A stretch of DNA of 48,741 nt from positions 1 to 48,741 of the forward strand of contig CAYWVF010000021.1 in NCBI GenBank assembly GCA_964461815.1. The letters are read 5' to 3'. The notes beneath the pieces are model-generated. The model was not told the origin of the DNA. It was given only the letters and a program-made list of their open reading frames with translations, and searched no databases. The number at the start of each line of letters is the position of its first letter. Within the stretch, counting starts at the first letter, position 1. Below, in pieces: positions 25,496 through 33,637 of the stretch. Both the position numbers and the translations under genes were made by a program. This stretch comes from JAAZBA01 sp964461815 (GTDB lineage Bacteria > Bacillota > Clostridia > Oscillospirales > QAMX01).

Positions 25496-27790
25496 CTAGT
25501 TTCCATATGTTCTGCGATATGAACCAGGTGTCATGCCGCAGGATTTTTTGAATTGTCTGATAAATACGGAGCTGGAGGAGAAGCCAAGCGATTCGGCGAT
25601 CTTATCCACCGACTGATCGCTGCTGATGAGCAGCTCTCGTGCGCCCTGCATACGTGCTTCAAGTATGTAATCGGTAATACTTACACCGTATTCCTTCTTG
25701 AATATTTTTGAACAGTATGACGGTGACATATCGAATTTGTATCCTATGGAATTTACTCCGAGCCCCGGGTCTGTATGATTTTCATCTATGTATTTGCGTA
25801 TCTTATCACTCAGATGCTCATCTATATGGAGCTTCATGTACTCGGTATTGAATAGGAAAAAGATATAACAGAACTGCTTTGAAAGCTTATCGGGAGTATC
25901 ACCATGCTTTACCGTTACGAAAATTGAATTACAGTCGATACTGCTGCCGAGATGAGCATAGACATCGGCTATAACTGAGTTCAAAGCATTTACAAACGAC
26001 ATCATAGCATCGGGAGTGATGACGTTTTTACCCATAAAGTTCTCATAAATGCAGTTGTAAACCTCGAAGCAGGATGGCATGGAGGTCTTTATGTAGCTGA
26101 GAAGCTCACTTTTTGCATCCTGGTAGAACGACTCGTTTACAGTAAATGGCTTTTCCTCGATGGATGCATACGAGATAACTCTTTTATCGCCGCGAACAAG
26201 ACGGTATTCAAGTGCATGAGTAGCATTGTTGTTTGCTTCATGCAGTCCGGCGTAGCCATAGCATATGTTTGATATACTGACGGTACAATATATGCCCATC
26301 TTTTCATCTATAAATTTCATCGCATGGCGGCAAAGCTTGCAAATATCATCGATTATTGCGTTTTCATTTGATGCACTTTCCGGCTTTGCGACGTTTATTA
26401 CACATGTGAACAGATCCTTATCTGTATATATCACTGTACCACGGTAATTTTCGTTTATCATTTCCTCAAATACATTTTGAACGATAGTTTCGACGATCAT
26501 TACCTTTTGACCCTCGTAAATATCGTCAATGATGTTCTTATCCCAGCCGTCGATGCTGAACATTGATACGACAAACGCATCGGAGATGATCTCTATGCCG
26601 TGCTGCTTGAAGTCACTTATGATATTTGATGTATACGGTTGGATGCCGCGGAGCAAACGATGGAGATATATCGCCATATTGGAGCTGCTTTGTTTGTCGA
26701 GCTTTTGATTTATCTCCAGATTTTTGTTATGAGTCTCGTTTATTACGTTTTCAATATACTTAGCTTCATTTGTATGCGTTTTATCGTAGTCGATCTTAGT
26801 GACAGACGATACAGAGGATATCATTTCCTTAACAGGCTTGTAGTTGTAATTTGACAGTAATATAACAGCGGCAAAGCCGAGAATGATAAAGGATATGATA
26901 TTAACAAATACGAGTATCTTAAAGCCTGTAAGCTTTTCCATATATATATCCGTAGGTACTGACAATGAATATATTATATCGCTCGATACAGCAGACTCAA
27001 CGGTAACGATATTAAAGCTGTTACCCTCATATTCATAGTGATATAAGCCCTCCTCACGAGGAAAATCACCATCGGCAAAACGGAAATTATCGTCTGATGT
27101 CATAAGAACGGTACCGTCCTTTTTCAGTATCATCACAGTTCCGCGCGATGACATTGAATATGCACTGAGAAGCTCATCTATGACAGCATCATCAAGTATG
27201 ACACCGAGAAGTGTAGTATTATTCTTGTAAGAAGTGATCGTAAGCGGCTGAAAAACAGCAATGCTTTTTTTAGTTGCACTGAGCTGATAGGGCAGTACAT
27301 GCATGGAAGCTGACATAGGTATACTATCAAGTGTTTCACATAGACTGTCAGCACCGGTATAGTATGTTTTTTCAAATACGCTCGGCTCAAAAACAGAATA
27401 TAGTGAGGAGAGAATCTCATCGTTATTCTTAAAGTATATTATAAAATCCTCAATGCTGCGATTTCCGATCGAAGACATCACCTTTCTCAGGCTGTAAATG
27501 CTGTATTTGTTGAGTGGTTCGTTGGCAGCATCTGAGAAGGTAAGCGTTTTCAGTGTTTCGTTGGTGCATATACCGTCGATCGATGCAAATACCGACGAAA
27601 GCTTCTCGTCAAATGCATGACCGAACTGCTCGACCGAAGCCATACTGGAATAATTGACCTCGGATTCAAGCTCGCTGTATGCTATATGACATGTGATCGT
27701 TGTGGAAACAAGAGATATCAGAAGAACAAGTATAAAGGAAAGCATTATACTTGAAAACATATTTGCTTTTTTGACTTTGAATATTCGCAT
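25496..27790 (-). CDS. Membrane-bound AraC-family regulator (transport locus 1)
   Basis: A 764-residue regulator with a sensory membrane part and an AraC DNA-binding end. Membrane helix one is near residues 11-33; an extracellular domain of about 250 residues (double-Cache-like, SRGTVMILKKDGTVLMTS strand pattern) follows; helix two is near 285-315. After a linker and a middle cytoplasmic domain, the last 100 residues hold two helix-turn-helices (LGVNSIGYKFDMSPSYCSKIFKK and SVDKIAESLGFSSSSVFIRQFKK). Such proteins sense an extracellular glycan or sugar-loaded binding protein and activate divergent lplA-type transporters. It shares an operon with the GH42-like gene, and direct repeats in the divergent region at 28075-28123 are its likely sites. 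The ligand is unknown. Confidence 0.88.
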   Translation of the reverse strand: MRIFKVKKANMFSSIMLSFILVLLISLVSTTITCHIAYSELESEVNYSSMASVEQFGHAFDEKLSSVFASIDGICTNETLKTLTFSDAANEPLNKYSIYSLRKVMSSIGNRSIEDFIIYFKNNDEILSSLYSVFEPSVFEKTYYTGADSLCETLDSIPMSASMHVLPYQLSATKKSIAVFQPLTITSYKNNTTLLGVILDDAVIDELLSAYSMSSRGTVMILKKDGTVLMTSDDNFRFADGDFPREEGLYHYEYEGNSFNIVTVESAVSSDIIYSLSVPTDIYMEKLTGFKILVFVNIISFIILGFAAVILLSNYNYKPVKEMISSVSSVTKIDYDKTHTNEAKYIENVINETHNKNLEINQKLDKQSSSNMAIYLHRLLRGIQPYTSNIISDFKQHGIEIISDAFVVSMFSIDGWDKNIIDDIYEGQKVMIVETIVQNVFEEMINENYRGTVIYTDKDLFTCVINVAKPESASNENAIIDDICKLCRHAMKFIDEKMGIYCTVSISNICYGYAGLHEANNNATHALEYRLVRGDKRVISYASIEEKPFTVNESFYQDAKSELLSYIKTSMPSCFEVYNCIYENFMGKNVITPDAMMSFVNALNSVIADVYAHLGSSIDCNSIFVTVKHGDTPDKLSKQFCYIFFLFNTEYMKLHIDEHLSDKIRKYIDENHTDPGLGVNSIGYKFDMSPSYCSKIFKKEYGVSITDYILEARMQGARELLISSDQSVDKIAESLGFSSSSVFIRQFKKSCGMTPGSYRRTYGN

Positions 27791-27815
27791 AGATCCTCCA
27801 ATGTGTTATAAAAAT

Positions 27816-27912
27816 TATACTTATTGTGACATCAAATATTAGTCCGAAAATCCGTAAAAAAGTAACATAAAGAAGAAATAATATTTGATTTCAGACTGTC
27901 ACAATAAGTATA
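27816..27912. repeat. Interrupted inverted repeat upstream of the AraC gene
   Basis: A 15-base arm TATACTTATTGTGAC (27816-27830) is repeated in inverted form at 27898-27912, and the adjoining ATCAAATATTA (27831-27841) is mirrored at 27879-27889, so about 26 paired bases enclose a 37-base centre. A further TTGTGAC lies at 27917-27923. It sits just before the regulator start codon, so it may be an operator pair or an mRNA leader structure. Confidence 0.7.
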
Positions 27913-28074
27913 CATTTTGTGACAAGCGAATAATACACCGAATGGGACATGAAATAACGGATGTCGGGGAAATTCAAGCGTACTCTCTAATGTTACATAA
28001 ATTATACTTTATATAAACATTTTATCAAATTGTACAAGCAAAGTCAAGCAATATATGTACACTCTGTATCAGAA

Positions 28075-28123
28075 TTGTTGATGGCTGTATTGTTTTTGTT
28101 GATGTAATACCGGAATTGTTGAT
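28075..28123 (+). promoter_or_regulatory. Three direct repeats, candidate AraC operator
   Basis: TTGTTGAT occurs at 28075, 28096 and 28116, spaced 21 and 20 bases, about two helical turns. The last copy abuts the -35 box at 28123. The first and third copies share a longer core, GAATTGTTGAT. Direct repeats at this spacing next to -35 are the classic AraC-type activator layout. Confidence 0.6.
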
Positions 28124-28151
28124 TTACAAACACATTTTACGACACTATAAT
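28123..28151 (+). promoter_or_regulatory. Promoter of transport locus 1
   Basis: TTTACA and a perfect TATAAT with a 17-base spacer, giving a leader of about 110 bases before the binding-protein gene. Confidence 0.7.
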
Positions 28152-28270
28152 AAACTTAATAGAATATAAATAAATTTCTCAAAGCCGGCAGAGATATTTG
28201 TGAATTATTCTAACTGCTAATTATTCTATAACCAATTAAATTAGAGATCAATGAAAGGAAGAAACCAGGC

Positions 28271-29899
28271 ATGAAAAAAATCTTAGCATTAGTTCTTGCT
28301 ATGATGATGCTCGTCGCAATGTTCGCAGGCTGTGCTCAGCAAGCAAAGACTGACGATTCAGCTGACAAACAGACCGGCTCATCTTCTGACACAAAGACGG
28401 ACGATAAGAAGGAAGAAAATAAAGAAGACACAGATACAACAGATGAAACACCTACAGGCACATTGACATTGTGGACATCGGGTCTTACTACACATGCTGA
28501 CTATGTAAGTGAAGACGAATCCCCATATCACGTTTGGGTAGAGGAAGCTACAGGCGTTGATATTGAATGGCAGCGTCCGGCAGTTGGTGCTGAAGCTAAC
28601 CAGGCATTCAACCTTATGCTTTCATCAGGCGATCTGCCTGACGTCATTTTCCATGCGAATTGGACAAATAACGCCGAGACGCTTATAGAAGACGGCATTA
28701 TCCTCACACTTGATGATATAATGGAAGAAAAAGCTCCTGCTCTCTCCGCATATCTTGCTGAGCATCCGGAAACAAAGAAAGCTATCACCTCCGATAGCGG
28801 CCACCTTTATGCATTCCCGTTCCTCAGAGAGGACGTTGCATACCTTGGTTCTTACCTCGGCGCAGTTGTACATTCCGGCTTTCTTGCAGAGACAGGCCTT
28901 GATATGCCAGAGACGATCGCTGACTGGGAAGAAATGCTCTATGCTCTGAAGGATGTAGTTGATATTCCTCTGTCTATCTATCAAAGCAACCTTTACCGCA
29001 GCCTTTTCGGCAACGCATTCGGCTTCAACGGAAATGACACATATTATGTAAAAGACGGCAAAACAGCAACATGGATGAACGCAGACGGCTACTATGATTT
29101 CCTCGTAACAATGAATAAGTGGTACAAGGACGGACTAATTGATCCGGACTTCGTTACAATGGACATGACAGGCTTTGTTAACCAGATCACAACAAAGAAG
29201 GTCGGCGCTTCCTTCTACGGCACAGGTACACCGGGTCGTTTTAATAGTGTTCTTGTTGAAAGAGACGGCTCCTTCATGTATGAAGCAGTTGAATATCCTG
29301 TAGCTAATGCAGGTGATCCCGTTCTCTACTGCCAGGGTGAAACATACTGGGTAGGCATAGGCTCCGTTATCACAACAGCTTGTGAAGATGTTGACCTCGC
29401 TATGTACTTCCTTGACTGGGGCTACACAGAGGAAGGTATTTTACAGTGGAACTATGGTAAGCTCGGCGAATCCTACGAGATGGTAGACGGCAAGCCGCAG
29501 ATCCTTGATTCTATCAAGAACTCCGAAGAAGGCGTTACAGTAGCTCTTCAGCGTTACACACCTATGATAAGCAGTGGTCCTTCCATGATGCTCGTAGATT
29601 GGAACAAGCAGAAGACACTTCCTCTTGCTAACGATTATATGGCAATATGGACAGCTAACACAGAAAAGGCTGCTGATTCCAGATGGCCTGCAGTTTGTGC
29701 AACAACAGAAGAAAATTCTCAGCTTTCCGAGATCGAAACAGCTCTCACAACATACGCAGGAGAGATGTATCTCAACTTCATCCTCGGCGAAGAGTCACTT
29801 GATAACTATGACGAATACCTTGCAAACCTTGAGTCTCTCAAGATCGACGAAGTTCTCGCTATCAAGGATGCTCAGCTCGAACGTTATCTTGCCAGATAA
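28271..29899 (+). CDS. LplA-type sugar-binding lipoprotein (locus 1)
   Basis: A 542-residue extracellular solute-binding protein of the large LplA/YtcQ type (CUT1 ABC family). The lipoprotein signal is clear: MKKILALVLAMMM, lipobox AMFAGC with the lipid Cys near residue 21, then an acidic/Lys/Thr linker (about 24-60) to hold the protein off the membrane. The mature part begins GTLTLWTSG. It would capture an oligosaccharide for the two permeases downstream. It is read from its own promoter, with candidate AraC sites and a strong AAAGGAAG ribosome site; codons look like those of a highly expressed gene. Two hairpins separate it from the permeases, likely setting a higher dose of binding protein. 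The sugar is unknown. Confidence 0.92.
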   Translation: MKKILALVLAMMMLVAMFAGCAQQAKTDDSADKQTGSSSDTKTDDKKEENKEDTDTTDETPTGTLTLWTSGLTTHADYVSEDESPYHVWVEEATGVDIEWQRPAVGAEANQAFNLMLSSGDLPDVIFHANWTNNAETLIEDGIILTLDDIMEEKAPALSAYLAEHPETKKAITSDSGHLYAFPFLREDVAYLGSYLGAVVHSGFLAETGLDMPETIADWEEMLYALKDVVDIPLSIYQSNLYRSLFGNAFGFNGNDTYYVKDGKTATWMNADGYYDFLVTMNKWYKDGLIDPDFVTMDMTGFVNQITTKKVGASFYGTGTPGRFNSVLVERDGSFMYEAVEYPVANAGDPVLYCQGETYWVGIGSVITTACEDVDLAMYFLDWGYTEEGILQWNYGKLGESYEMVDGKPQILDSIKNSEEGVTVALQRYTPMISSGPSMMLVDWNKQKTLPLANDYMAIWTANTEKAADSRWPAVCATTEENSQLSEIETALTTYAGEMYLNFILGEESLDNYDEYLANLESLKIDEVLAIKDAQLERYLAR

Positions 29900-29914
29900 T
29901 ATTACGATAAAATG

Positions 29915-29950
29915 TTTAAGAAAGGCGGACTGTGCTCCGCCTTTCTTAAA
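29915..29950 (+). terminator. Partial terminator or mRNA-stabilising hairpin
   Basis: A perfect 15-base stem (arm TTTAAGAAAGGCGGA, six-base loop) just after the binding-protein stop. No T run follows, so full termination is doubtful. It more likely protects the binding-protein mRNA or weakens read-through into the permeases. Confidence 0.7.
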
Positions 29951-29983
29951 ACAAAATCTGCATGAAAACGGAGAATGAATATG

Positions 29984-30051
29984 CGTAGGGAATGGTCTTG
30001 GCTGTTCCACATTATGCTAAGGATTTGGAACGGTCAAGACTATTCTCTACG
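29984..30051 (+). repeat. Long imperfect hairpin between binding protein and permease
   Basis: The left arm at 29984-30009 pairs with the right arm at 30026-30051 over about 26 positions (ends CGTAG/CTACG, inner GTTCCA/TGGAAC), with several G-T pairs and a 16-base loop. It lies about 40 bases before the permease start. It could be an RNA structure or a remnant of a small palindromic repeat element. Confidence 0.75.
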
Positions 30052-30092
30052 TTTCCTGATATTTACTGATTTTGAAAAACGGAGGTATAATA

Positions 30093-31037
30093 ATGGAGTC
30101 TACAAAGCGCAAAAGGACTAATAAGGACGGCTTTTTCAGCCGTGCATGGAGAGATTTAAGGAAAAACAGATATGTTTACCTGTTATTTGTTCCTGTGCTG
30201 TTATATTTGCTGATATTCTGCTACAAGCCTATGTACGGTGCGATCATAGCATTCAAGGATTATCGTCCTACAGCAGGAATTGCAGGCAGCCCATGGGTAG
30301 GACTAAAGCATTTTAAGAATTTCTTCGGAGATTTCTATTTCACAAGGCTTATAAAAAATACATTCCTTATAAGCTTTTACTCGATCCTTTGGGGTTTCCC
30401 GATTCCGATAATTTTTGCGCTTCTTCTCAACGAAATAAAAAATAAGCATTTCAAAAAATTCGTTCAGACAAGCTCATACCTCCCGCACTTTATATCCATG
30501 GTCATCGTTTGCAGCATGATAAAGCTGTTCTGCATGACTGACGGTATGTTCAATAACATTATCGTATTCTTCGGAGGCGAAGCGTCGCCGCTTCTGCAAT
30601 ATGCTGAAAATTTCAGGACGATCTACGTAGCATCGGGCGTATGGCAGGAATTCGGCTGGGGTTCGATCATCTACCTTGCGGCACTCTCGGGCATTGATCA
30701 GGAGCTTTATGAGGCTGCCGAGATCGATGGTGCAGGAAGACTGGCTCAGACGTGGCATATTACGCTCCCGGGTATCGCACCGACGATAATGATGCTCCTT
30801 ATTCTTCGAATGGGCAGTATTTTAAGCGTAGGCAGCGAAAAGATACTTCTTCTCTACAATGAAACGACCTACAAAACAGCGGATGTTATCTCTACATACA
30901 ATTATCGTAAGGGACTTATCGACGGAAGCTACAGCTATTCAACGGCGGTCGGCTTGTTTAACTCTGTAATTAACGTGATATTCCTTGTTGCTACAAATAC
31001 GATCAGTAAAAAAGCAACCGATATCGGATTGTTCTAG
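30093..31037 (+). CDS. CUT1 ABC permease, LplB type (locus 1)
   Basis: A 314-residue inner-membrane permease of carbohydrate ABC importers. The ATG at 30093 is chosen for the GGAGG eight bases upstream; an in-frame ATG seven codons earlier has no such site. Six hydrophobic segments are seen, starting YVYLLFVPVLLYLLIF near residue 25. The cytoplasmic coupling (EAA-like) loop reads ELYEAAEIDGAGRLAQ near 205, where the ATPase docks. The GVWQEFGWGSIIYLAAL segment precedes it. It pairs with the next permease, 15 bases downstream. No ATPase gene is in the locus, so an MsmX-like shared ATPase should energise it. Sequence is close to its counterpart in locus 2. Confidence 0.93.
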   Translation: MESTKRKRTNKDGFFSRAWRDLRKNRYVYLLFVPVLLYLLIFCYKPMYGAIIAFKDYRPTAGIAGSPWVGLKHFKNFFGDFYFTRLIKNTFLISFYSILWGFPIPIIFALLLNEIKNKHFKKFVQTSSYLPHFISMVIVCSMIKLFCMTDGMFNNIIVFFGGEASPLLQYAENFRTIYVASGVWQEFGWGSIIYLAALSGIDQELYEAAEIDGAGRLAQTWHITLPGIAPTIMMLLILRMGSILSVGSEKILLLYNETTYKTADVISTYNYRKGLIDGSYSYSTAVGLFNSVINVIFLVATNTISKKATDIGLF

Positions 31038-31052
31038 GGTAGGAGGTAAAGT

Positions 31053-31934
31053 ATGAGAAAGCTTAGTACAAGCGAAAAAATATTCACTGTTTGTAATACG
31101 ATATTCATGATATTTGTAATTTTTATTACATTATATCCTTTCTATTACATAATTTGTGCATCTCTTTCCGACAATACAGCGTTTATGCAGCATCAGGGCG
31201 TAGTGCTTGCACCGATAGGCTTCACAACAGGCGCATATGATATGACGTTCAGGTATCCGCTCGTTTCGTCAGGCTATAAGAACACATTGATCATACTCAT
31301 CTGCGGACTTCCGCTCAATCTTATAATGACTCTGCTTTGCGCCTACTGTCTTGCAGCAAAAGGGCTTATGTTCAAGAAGTTTATCATTTTTGTCACAATG
31401 TTTACAATGTACTTCGGCGGCGGTCTTATTCCGAGCTTCCTCAATGTCAGAGAGCTTGGTATGTACAATTCTCTTGCGGCAGTCATAATCCCCGGCTGTC
31501 TCAGCGTATATAATTCCATAATCGTAAAGACTTCGATAGAGAGCATCCCGGACAGCCTTTCTGAATCGGCGAAGCTTGACGGTGCAAACGATATATATCT
31601 GCTGTTCAGAATAATCGTTCCGCTTATTCTGCCGACACTTGCGGTCATCATGCTTTACTACGCTGTAGGTCACTGGAATTCATGGTTCTCCGCTGCGATC
31701 TACATCAGTGATAATACAAAGATGCCTATCCAGGCGGTACTTCGTGCGATACTTATCGAGAATAATGAGCTTCTCAATTCTACGCAGGTATCTCAGGAGG
31801 GTGAAGCGAACCGTTTCGCCGAGACTATCAAGTATTCGCTTATCGTTGTAGGTACAGTACCGATACTTATGGTATATCCTTTTGCTCAGCGCTATTTTAT
31901 CAAGGGTGTTATGATCGGTGCGGTCAAGGGATAA
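31053..31934 (+). CDS. CUT1 ABC permease, YtcP type (locus 1)
   Basis: A 293-residue membrane permease, partner of the LplB-type subunit. Six membrane helices are visible; the first reads FMIFVIFITLYPFYYIICASL. The coupling loop is SLSESAKLDGANDIYLLF near residue 170, and the end IKGVMIGAVKG is typical of the YtcP group. It follows the first permease by 15 bases with a GGAGG site and precedes an oxidoreductase gene by 33 bases, so all are one transcript. Together the two permeases form the channel for the sugar delivered by the lipoprotein. Confidence 0.93.
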   Translation: MRKLSTSEKIFTVCNTIFMIFVIFITLYPFYYIICASLSDNTAFMQHQGVVLAPIGFTTGAYDMTFRYPLVSSGYKNTLIILICGLPLNLIMTLLCAYCLAAKGLMFKKFIIFVTMFTMYFGGGLIPSFLNVRELGMYNSLAAVIIPGCLSVYNSIIVKTSIESIPDSLSESAKLDGANDIYLLFRIIVPLILPTLAVIMLYYAVGHWNSWFSAAIYISDNTKMPIQAVLRAILIENNELLNSTQVSQEGEANRFAETIKYSLIVVGTVPILMVYPFAQRYFIKGVMIGAVKG

Positions 31935-31967
31935 GCGGTGAGAATTATTTGAAAGAGGAAAAGCACT

Positions 31968-32999
31968 ATGAAAAAAATAAAGGTTGGAATAGTTGGCCTC
32001 GGCATGGGACTGATGTTCCACATTCCGCATATTATCGCCAATGAAAAGTATGATCTGAAAGCGATATGCGATGTAAATAAAGAAAAACTCGACGAGGTCT
32101 GTGCTGAATACGATGCAGAGGCTTATACTGATTATAATACTATGATCGATAAGGCTGAGCTCGACCTTGTTGTGATAGCGTCTCCGACAAATCTACATAA
32201 AGCTCATTCGGTATATGCTATGGAGCATGGCGTTGATGTGTTCCTTGAAAAGCCGATGGCAAGGACATATGATGAAGCGGTGGAGATCGCTGATGTAATG
32301 AAAAAAGCGGGTAGAAAGCTCATGGTTTATCAGCCTCACAGAACGAGATCAGATGATCTTGCGGTACAGTCGGTACTGGACTCCGGCTATCTCGGCATGG
32401 TATATATGATAAAGCGTCGCAGCGGCTGCTTCTTTGTTCGCACAAATTGGCAGGCTTATACAAAGAACGGAGGAGGCTCACTATTTAACCATGGCTCACA
32501 TTATATCGATGAGCTGCTTTATGTGAGCGGCGGAAAGCCGGAGCATGTGAGCTGCGTACTGGCTAAGGTACTTGCGGTGGGCGATGCAGATGACTTCTAT
32601 AAGGCTATCATACGCACAGATAATAATATGATACTCGACTGTGAAATGAGCATGTCAAATGCTATCAATTGTGTGCCGTGGGAGATATTCGGAGACAAGG
32701 GAACGGCTGTTTATACAAAGGACAGCGACGGAAATGATGTTATCAGAGTTCGCTACTTTATCGGAGACGAGATGGAGCAGTCGAAGTATCTCAAAACAGC
32801 TCCGGTATCTGAGTCTACAGCTGAATATCCGTGGGCAGTAAAGGATTTCCGTTACAGCGATTACCCCGAGATCGAAATATATGATAAGTGCTATGAGTAT
32901 TACGCACTCGATCAAGCATCATTTGTACCGATCGAGGATACGTTGACTGTCATGAAAACACTTGAGCGCTGCCGTGATGCAGCCTATGCCGGTATGTAA
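31968..32999 (+). CDS. Gfo/Idh/MocA family oxidoreductase
   Basis: A 343-residue NAD(P)-dependent dehydrogenase of the glucose-fructose oxidoreductase family. Seen: the N-terminal Rossmann motif VGIVGLGMGLMFHIPHI, the EKPMARTYDEA block (about 90-103, with the catalytic Lys in EKP), and a C-terminal substrate domain with LFNHGSHYIDELLYVSGG, whose HGSHYID His supplies the proton. Members oxidise or reduce sugars, inositols or glycosides, some by transient C3 oxidation to cleave glycosidic bonds. It is the last gene of transport locus 1, directly after the permeases, so it likely acts on the imported sugar. Substrate unassigned. A terminator follows. Confidence 0.9.
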   Translation: MKKIKVGIVGLGMGLMFHIPHIIANEKYDLKAICDVNKEKLDEVCAEYDAEAYTDYNTMIDKAELDLVVIASPTNLHKAHSVYAMEHGVDVFLEKPMARTYDEAVEIADVMKKAGRKLMVYQPHRTRSDDLAVQSVLDSGYLGMVYMIKRRSGCFFVRTNWQAYTKNGGGSLFNHGSHYIDELLYVSGGKPEHVSCVLAKVLAVGDADDFYKAIIRTDNNMILDCEMSMSNAINCVPWEIFGDKGTAVYTKDSDGNDVIRVRYFIGDEMEQSKYLKTAPVSESTAEYPWAVKDFRYSDYPEIEIYDKCYEYYALDQASFVPIEDTLTVMKTLERCRDAAYAGM

Positions 33000-33042
33000 T
33001 GTGTGACCTTCGGAGGAATTTCTCGGAGTAAAGTAGAACATA

Positions 33043-33074
33043 AAAAGCTTTGACATCCATTGTCAAAGCTTTTT
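33043..33074 (+). terminator. Intrinsic terminator of transport locus 1
   Basis: A perfect 13-base stem (arm AAAAGCTTTGACA, loop TCCAT) ending in TTTTT. Confidence 0.88.
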
Positions 33075-33121
33075 GCATAATGAGCTTTATATTTACATAT
33101 CCTATAATGAGGTGATAGAGC

Positions 33122-33589
33122 GTGACATGGAAAAAGTACGCCTTTTGGATATTACTCACAGAAGCTGTAGGTGGAATATCATCATGGTTGACAAGGACGG
33201 GAATGGAGGCTTACAAGACGTCGGTAGTAAAGCCCGATTTTGCTCCGCCCGATATCGTATTCCCCATCGCATGGACGATACTGTTTGCGATCATGGGTAT
33301 CGGAGCTGCAAGAGTATATATGGCTCAGCCGTCACAGGAGAGATCACGTGCCTTGAAAATTTATTTCCTTCAGCTTGCGGTAAACTTCCTCTGGAGTGTG
33401 ATCTTTTTTAATTTGCAAAGCTTCGGATTTGCGTTTATATGGCTGATTTTACTGTGGATATTGATCTTGTTTATGATATTGTCGTTTCGAAGCGTTGATA
33501 AGACTGCCGCATATCTGCAAATACCGTATTTGCTATGGGCAACATTTGCCGCATTCTTAAATTACAGCGTATGGATATTGAATAGATGA
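33122..33589 (+). CDS. TspO/MBR family membrane protein
   Basis: A 155-residue protein of the TspO (tryptophan-rich sensory / peripheral benzodiazepine receptor) family with five membrane helices. Conserved features: the KPDFAPPDIVFPIAWTILFAIMGI block (helix 2 entry), LQLAVNFLWSVIFF (helix 3) and LLWATFAAFLNYSVWILN at the end. TspO proteins bind porphyrins or related tetrapyrroles and act in stress or tetrapyrrole handling; the exact function is debated. The start is GTG at 33122 with GAGGTGAT upstream; no in-frame ATG gives a complete first helix. It stands alone between two terminators, separating the two sugar-transport loci. Confidence 0.93.
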   Translation: MTWKKYAFWILLTEAVGGISSWLTRTGMEAYKTSVVKPDFAPPDIVFPIAWTILFAIMGIGAARVYMAQPSQERSRALKIYFLQLAVNFLWSVIFFNLQSFGFAFIWLILLWILILFMILSFRSVDKTAAYLQIPYLLWATFAAFLNYSVWILNR

Positions 33590-33593
33590 TAGA

Positions 33594-33630
33594 AAGCCCG
33601 AGCAGAGAAGTGAACTCTGCTCGGGTTTGT
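33594..33630. terminator. Bidirectional intrinsic terminator
   Basis: A perfect 11-base GC-rich stem (arm CCCGAGCAGAG, 7-base loop) with TTTGTTG on the plus side and AAAG on the other, between the converging tspO and AraC genes. Confidence 0.85.
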
Positions 33631-33637
33631 TGTGCTC

